From Lachnospiraceae bacterium (lineage in GTDB: Bacteria; Bacillota; Clostridia; Lachnospirales; Lachnospiraceae), in assembly GCA_021205045.1 (NCBI GenBank), contig JAJPYH010000120.1:1-7010 (forward strand): a stretch of DNA of 7,010 bases, given 5' to 3'. The position numbers and the translations under genes are program-made. Under the pieces are notes generated by a model. That model worked only from the letters and a program-made list of their open reading frames with translations. It had not been told where the DNA came from and did no database searches. The first letter of the stretch is position 1; the number at the start of each line of letters is the position of its first letter. Of the stretch, positions 4,991 through 7,010 are shown one piece after another.

Positions 4991-6832
4991 TTGAACAAAA
5001 ACAGAAGCATGAACGGCATAGTCCTGTATTTGCTGGCGATGGGACTTCTGCTGATGGCTCTGATCTCGGCAGGCAGCTCGGCGTCTTCAGCTGCAAGCTG
5101 TACAAAAGATGAACTGTTTGCGGACTTAGATGCGCAGACGGTATCCTATGTTACGATCTCACAGAGCAGGGATATTCCCACAGGAACTGTGGAAGTGGTA
5201 TTGACCGATGGCAGCACTTATACGGTCAATGTGACCAACGTGGAGACAATAGAAGAGGAAATCAGGGAGATTTCCGATGTCGCGGTTTATGTGGACGCTG
5301 TGCCGGAGGAGAGCTGGTTTATCAATAATATGCTGCCGTTGCTGATTGTCGCGGCGCTGGCAATGCTGTTTATCACGATGCTTACCAATCAGCAGAACGG
5401 TGGGAACAGTGCCAACAATAAAATGATGAATTTTGGCCGCAGCCGGGCTCAGATGACTACGGACAGTCCCATAACGTTAAAGGATGTGGCGGGACTGAAA
5501 GAAGAAAAGGCGGATCTGGAGGAGATCATCGCCTTCCTGAAAGAGCCTGCGAAGTTTACCGCTCTGGGAGCCCGCATTCCCAAGGGCATACTGCTGGAGG
5601 GCCCTCCGGGTACAGGTAAGACCATGCTGGCCAAGGCCATTGCCGGAGAAGCAGGAGTGCCGTTTTTCACTGTATCCGGTTCGGACTTTATGGAAATGTT
5701 CGTGGGTGTTGGCGCTTCCCGTGTCAGGGATTTGTTTGAGAATGCCAAAAAGAATTCCCCCTGTATTGTCTTTATCGATGAGATTGATGCTGTGGCCAGA
5801 AAGCGCGGCACCGGCATGGGCGGCGGTCATGATGAGCGGGAGCAGACCTTAAATCAGCTCCTGGTGGAGATGGACGGTTTTACGCCGAACACGGGCATTA
5901 TCGTGATGGCAGCCACTAACCGGGTGGATATCCTGGACCCGGCTATCATGCGCCCGGGGCGTTTTGACCGCAAGATTGCTGTCAGCAGGCCGGATGTAGG
6001 CGGCAGAGAGGATATCCTGAAGGTTCATGCCAGAAATAAGCCTTTGGGCGACGATGTGGATTTAAAACAGGTGGCGCGCACCACTGCAGGCTTTACCGGT
6101 GCCGACCTGGAAAATCTGCTGAATGAGGCAGCCATCATGGCAGCCATGGCAAACCATCTTTATATCACCAACGCGGATATTCAGGCGGCATTCATCAAAA
6201 CCGGTATCGGTGCTGAGAAGAGAAGCCGGGTGATTTCTGATAAGGAGAAGAGGATCACTGCTTACCATGAGACCGGGCATGCCATCCTGTTTCATGTACT
6301 GCCTGATATGGATCCGGTGTATACAGTCTCTATCATTCCAACGGGAGTGGGTGCTGCGGGTTATACCATGCCCCTGCCGGAGAAGGATGAGATGTTCTGG
6401 ACCAAGAGCAAAATGGAACAGGATATCATGGTTTCTCTTGGAGGGCGTATCGCGGAGGAGATTATTTTTGGCGATATTACGACGGGAGCGTCCAGTGATA
6501 TTGAACACGCTACGCAGCGTGCCCGCAGTATGGTTACCCGTTTTGGCATGAGTGAGAAGCTGGGACTGATCAGCTATGACGACGGACAGGAAGTTTTCCT
6601 GGGACGGGATTTTGCCCAGGCCAAGCCCTACAGTGAGGAGACGGCGAATACCATCGATGAGGAGGTTCGCGCCATTGTCAGGGAATGCTATTCAAAAGCG
6701 AAGGAGATCATCCTGGAGCATGAGGATATCCTGCACAGCTGCGCATCACTTCTTCTGGAAAAGGAGCGCATCACTCGTGAAGAGTTTGAGGCCTTATGGC
6801 AAAAGCAGCCCTCGATAGGCACTGCGGAATAA
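4991..6832 (+). CDS. ftsH: ATP-dependent zinc metalloprotease FtsH
   Basis: FtsH is a hexameric membrane AAA+ protease that degrades damaged membrane proteins and some short-lived regulators; in B. subtilis it is also needed for sporulation. Order in the 613-residue product: membrane helix 1 (about 9-28), external domain (about 29-108), helix 2 (about 110-132), then the cytoplasmic AAA module with Walker A GPPGTGKT (204-211), pore loop FVGVG (237-241), Walker B IVFIDE (259-264) and arginine-finger region MRPGRFDR (320-327). The protease domain has the zinc site HETGH (426-430) and the probable third zinc ligand Asp503 in TGASSDIEHAT. All catalytic residues are present and length is normal. 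The start is TTG 4991, eight bases after GAGG (4979-4982); the in-frame ATG at 5009 is too far from that site. A rare start codon suggests limited translation. Confidence 0.97.
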   Translation: MNKNRSMNGIVLYLLAMGLLLMALISAGSSASSAASCTKDELFADLDAQTVSYVTISQSRDIPTGTVEVVLTDGSTYTVNVTNVETIEEEIREISDVAVYVDAVPEESWFINNMLPLLIVAALAMLFITMLTNQQNGGNSANNKMMNFGRSRAQMTTDSPITLKDVAGLKEEKADLEEIIAFLKEPAKFTALGARIPKGILLEGPPGTGKTMLAKAIAGEAGVPFFTVSGSDFMEMFVGVGASRVRDLFENAKKNSPCIVFIDEIDAVARKRGTGMGGGHDEREQTLNQLLVEMDGFTPNTGIIVMAATNRVDILDPAIMRPGRFDRKIAVSRPDVGGREDILKVHARNKPLGDDVDLKQVARTTAGFTGADLENLLNEAAIMAAMANHLYITNADIQAAFIKTGIGAEKRSRVISDKEKRITAYHETGHAILFHVLPDMDPVYTVSIIPTGVGAAGYTMPLPEKDEMFWTKSKMEQDIMVSLGGRIAEEIIFGDITTGASSDIEHATQRARSMVTRFGMSEKLGLISYDDGQEVFLGRDFAQAKPYSEETANTIDEEVRAIVRECYSKAKEIILEHEDILHSCASLLLEKERITREEFEALWQKQPSIGTAE

Positions 6833-6979
6833 AGCGTAGCCTTCCGAATGATATGTCAGTACAGCTGCCGGCGGGAAAAGAAGTTAAAGGCCGTCAGGGT
6901 GGCAATAATAGACAAAAGATTGTGGAGAAAATGCACAAAAACAATAAATAAAAATTATAAGATTTGTATAAGATTGAGG
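6833..6979. other. Intergenic region after ftsH, no gene recognised
   Basis: I see no convincing gene and no stem followed by a T run, so ftsH transcription has no obvious intrinsic terminator here. The second half is AT-rich. A 32-codon frame (6853-6951, starting MSVQLPAGKEVKGR) is present, but it has no ribosome site and no recognisable relatives. Confidence 0.5.
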
Positions 6980-7008
6980 TAGACGAAATTCGGGACCTAT
7001 GTTATTAT
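6980..7008 (+). promoter_or_regulatory. Sigma-A-type promoter with extended -10, facing out of the window
   Basis: TAGACG (6980-6985, four of six matches to TTGACA) is followed after exactly 17 bases by TATTAT (7003-7008, five of six matches to TATAAT). A TG at 7000-7001, one base before the hexamer, forms an extended -10. Spacing and extension are ideal for the housekeeping factor. The transcript would start just beyond the window and probably serve the next gene. Confidence 0.55.
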
Positions 7009-7010
7009 TC

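Noticed and set aside
5449..5817. Minus-strand frames opposite ftsH and other genes
   Set aside because: They are antisense shadows of strongly conserved coding sequence, with no ribosome sites or plausible proteins.
6848..6982. Short frames after ftsH (6853-6951 and 6848-6982)
   Set aside because: No ribosome site, no recognisable domain and composition expected by chance; kept only as a note in the intergenic entry.
1..7010. Novel mobile, defence or CRISPR system
   Set aside because: Every substantial frame belongs to a conserved core gene in conserved order; no integrase, transposase, spacer array or defence-like protein is present.

Overview
The window reads as a chromosomal housekeeping/sporulation locus of an anaerobic spore-former in Bacillota, class Clostridia, most likely Lachnospiraceae-like. 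This placement is inferred from protein resemblance and gene order, not from a search. All genes lie on the + strand. The order HU - rqcP - yabP - yabQ - divIC - spoIIE - tilS - hpt - ftsH matches the conserved block around the Bacillus subtilis yabO-yabP-yabQ-divIC...spoIIE...tilS-hprT-ftsH region. Nothing suggests a mobile element, CRISPR array or tRNA/rRNA gene, and base composition looks even throughout.

Layout. Bases 1-260 are the 3' part of an HU gene whose start lies just outside the window, closed by an intrinsic terminator (264-292). A tightly packed group follows: rqcP (311-550), yabP (608-898), yabQ (895-1293) and divIC (1290-1595), the last three joined by 4-base stop/start overlaps and closed by a second terminator (about 1598-1628). 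A 128-base gap carries a promoter with a perfect Spo0A box and a TATAAT -10 at unusually long spacing. The spoIIE locus follows (1724-2924), then tilS (2934-4508), hpt (4441-4965) and ftsH (4991-6832). The last 178 bases hold no convincing gene, but at the very edge there is a good sigma-A-type promoter pointing out of the window.

The most unusual region is spoIIE. A 16-base near-perfect tandem duplication (1843-1874) breaks the reading frame. Removing one copy restores a single 394-residue protein that joins smoothly to an intact SpoIIE-type PP2C phosphatase with all its recognisable catalytic aspartates. Even when repaired, the protein lacks the large N-terminal membrane domain of classical SpoIIE (about 800 residues) and the cysteine-containing linker segment. 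The locus is therefore either a recently broken sporulation gene, a slippage-prone switch, or a sequencing/assembly error in an unusual soluble short-form SpoIIE.

Working together: HU packages DNA; RqcP acts in ribosome-associated quality control; YabP and YabQ are spore-coat/cortex-stage proteins; DivIC is a division-septum protein; SpoIIE normally links the asymmetric septum to sigma-F activation; TilS modifies tRNA-Ile; Hpt salvages purines; FtsH is the membrane quality-control protease. Other points of interest are a perfect inverted repeat over the yabP start next to a sigma-E-like promoter, and a 68-base overlap of tilS with hpt.
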